Shown here in pieces: positions 23,333 through 23,487 of a stretch of DNA of 23,487 nt (position 1 is the stretch's first letter; every line of letters starts with the position of its first letter). The DNA is from Planctomycetota bacterium (lineage in GTDB: Bacteria > Planctomycetota > Phycisphaerae > WQYP01): positions 1 through 23,487 of the forward strand of contig JAJZGH010000039.1 in NCBI GenBank assembly GCA_021798635.1. The letters are read 5' to 3'. The notes under the pieces were generated by a model, which was not told the origin of the DNA, did not search any database, and worked only from the letters and a program-made list of their open reading frames with translations. The position numbers and the translations under genes were made by a program.

Positions 23333-23487
23333 ATGCTCATTGGTGTACCCAAAGAAATTAAAAGTGATGAATATCGTGTGGCCGTCATACCGGCTGAAGT
23401 GGAATTCCTCACGCGCCACGGCCATCGCGTGATGGTGCAGGCGCAGGCCGGCATGGGCAGCGGGATTGAAGATTCGCAGTATCGTGA
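23333..23487 (+). CDS. ald: Alanine dehydrogenase (partial, N-terminus only)
   Basis: Fifty-one codons before the right edge. The protein begins MLIGVPKEIKSDEYRVAVIP, then GHRVMVQAQAGMGSGIEDSQ, the standard N-terminus of NAD-dependent L-alanine dehydrogenase, which interconverts alanine with pyruvate and ammonia. The related transhydrogenase alpha subunit has a similar fold, but GVPKEIKxxExRVA with the GSGxxDxxY ending fits Ald better. AGGAG lies seven bases before the ATG. It starts 23 bases after the lipoprotein stop, so cotranscription is likely. The catalytic Lys74 and His95 equivalents lie outside the window. Confidence 0.9.
   Translation, partial: MLIGVPKEIKSDEYRVAVIPAEVEFLTRHGHRVMVQAQAGMGSGIEDSQYR

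Noticed and set aside
1..23487. CRISPR array, prophage or intact insertion sequence
   Set aside because: No regularly spaced repeats, no transposase or integrase reading frame and no terminal inverted repeats were seen.

Overview
The window looks like a chromosomal segment of a free-living, moderately GC-rich bacterium, and it consists mostly of housekeeping genes. The most likely source is Planctomycetota, perhaps Phycisphaerae-like. This is an inference from the oversized RseP that follows dxr with a 4-base overlap, the NHL-repeat thioredoxin fusion and the Amt with a cleavable Pro/Ala-rich N-terminus; no marker in the window proves it. There is no CRISPR array, no intact insertion sequence and no rRNA.

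Left part (1-9973), all on the minus strand. Reading 5' to 3' on that strand the genes are: an L-galactose-dehydrogenase-like aldo/keto reductase, an LgoD-like zinc dehydrogenase, fumarase class II, a Nudix hydrolase, a thioredoxin-NHL fusion protein with a small membrane protein, uvrB, and a DUF4143-type AAA ATPase cut by the window edge. The first two enzymes together suggest a sugar oxidation route of the L-galactose or L-fucose type. Fumarase and Nudix follow closely and may share the transcript.

Middle (10000-13180). A divergent strong promoter drives a CAU-anticodon tRNA. It is followed by rpmE (L31, zinc form) with an excellent terminator, and prfA (RF1). One or two small minus-strand hypothetical genes converge on prfA. 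A 774-base region without a supported gene then precedes amt. It carries a textbook sigma-54 (-24/-12) promoter, five same-orientation CGATGC motifs upstream of it, and a roughly 300-base leader with competing hairpins and a perfect 12-base Shine-Dalgarno sequence that has no start codon at a normal distance.

Right part (13184-23487), all on the plus strand. The order is: amt (ammonium transporter) with a strong terminator; a GT-B-like glycosyltransferase whose usual EX7E glutamates are absent; an SNF2-type helicase translationally coupled (TTGA overlap) to an unrecognised protein with a zinc ribbon at its end; dxr overlapping rseP (ATGA); a lipoprotein; and the beginning of ald (alanine dehydrogenase).

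The parts most worth follow-up are the helicase/zinc-ribbon pair, the sigma-54 and leader control region of amt, and the L-galactose-type enzyme pair.
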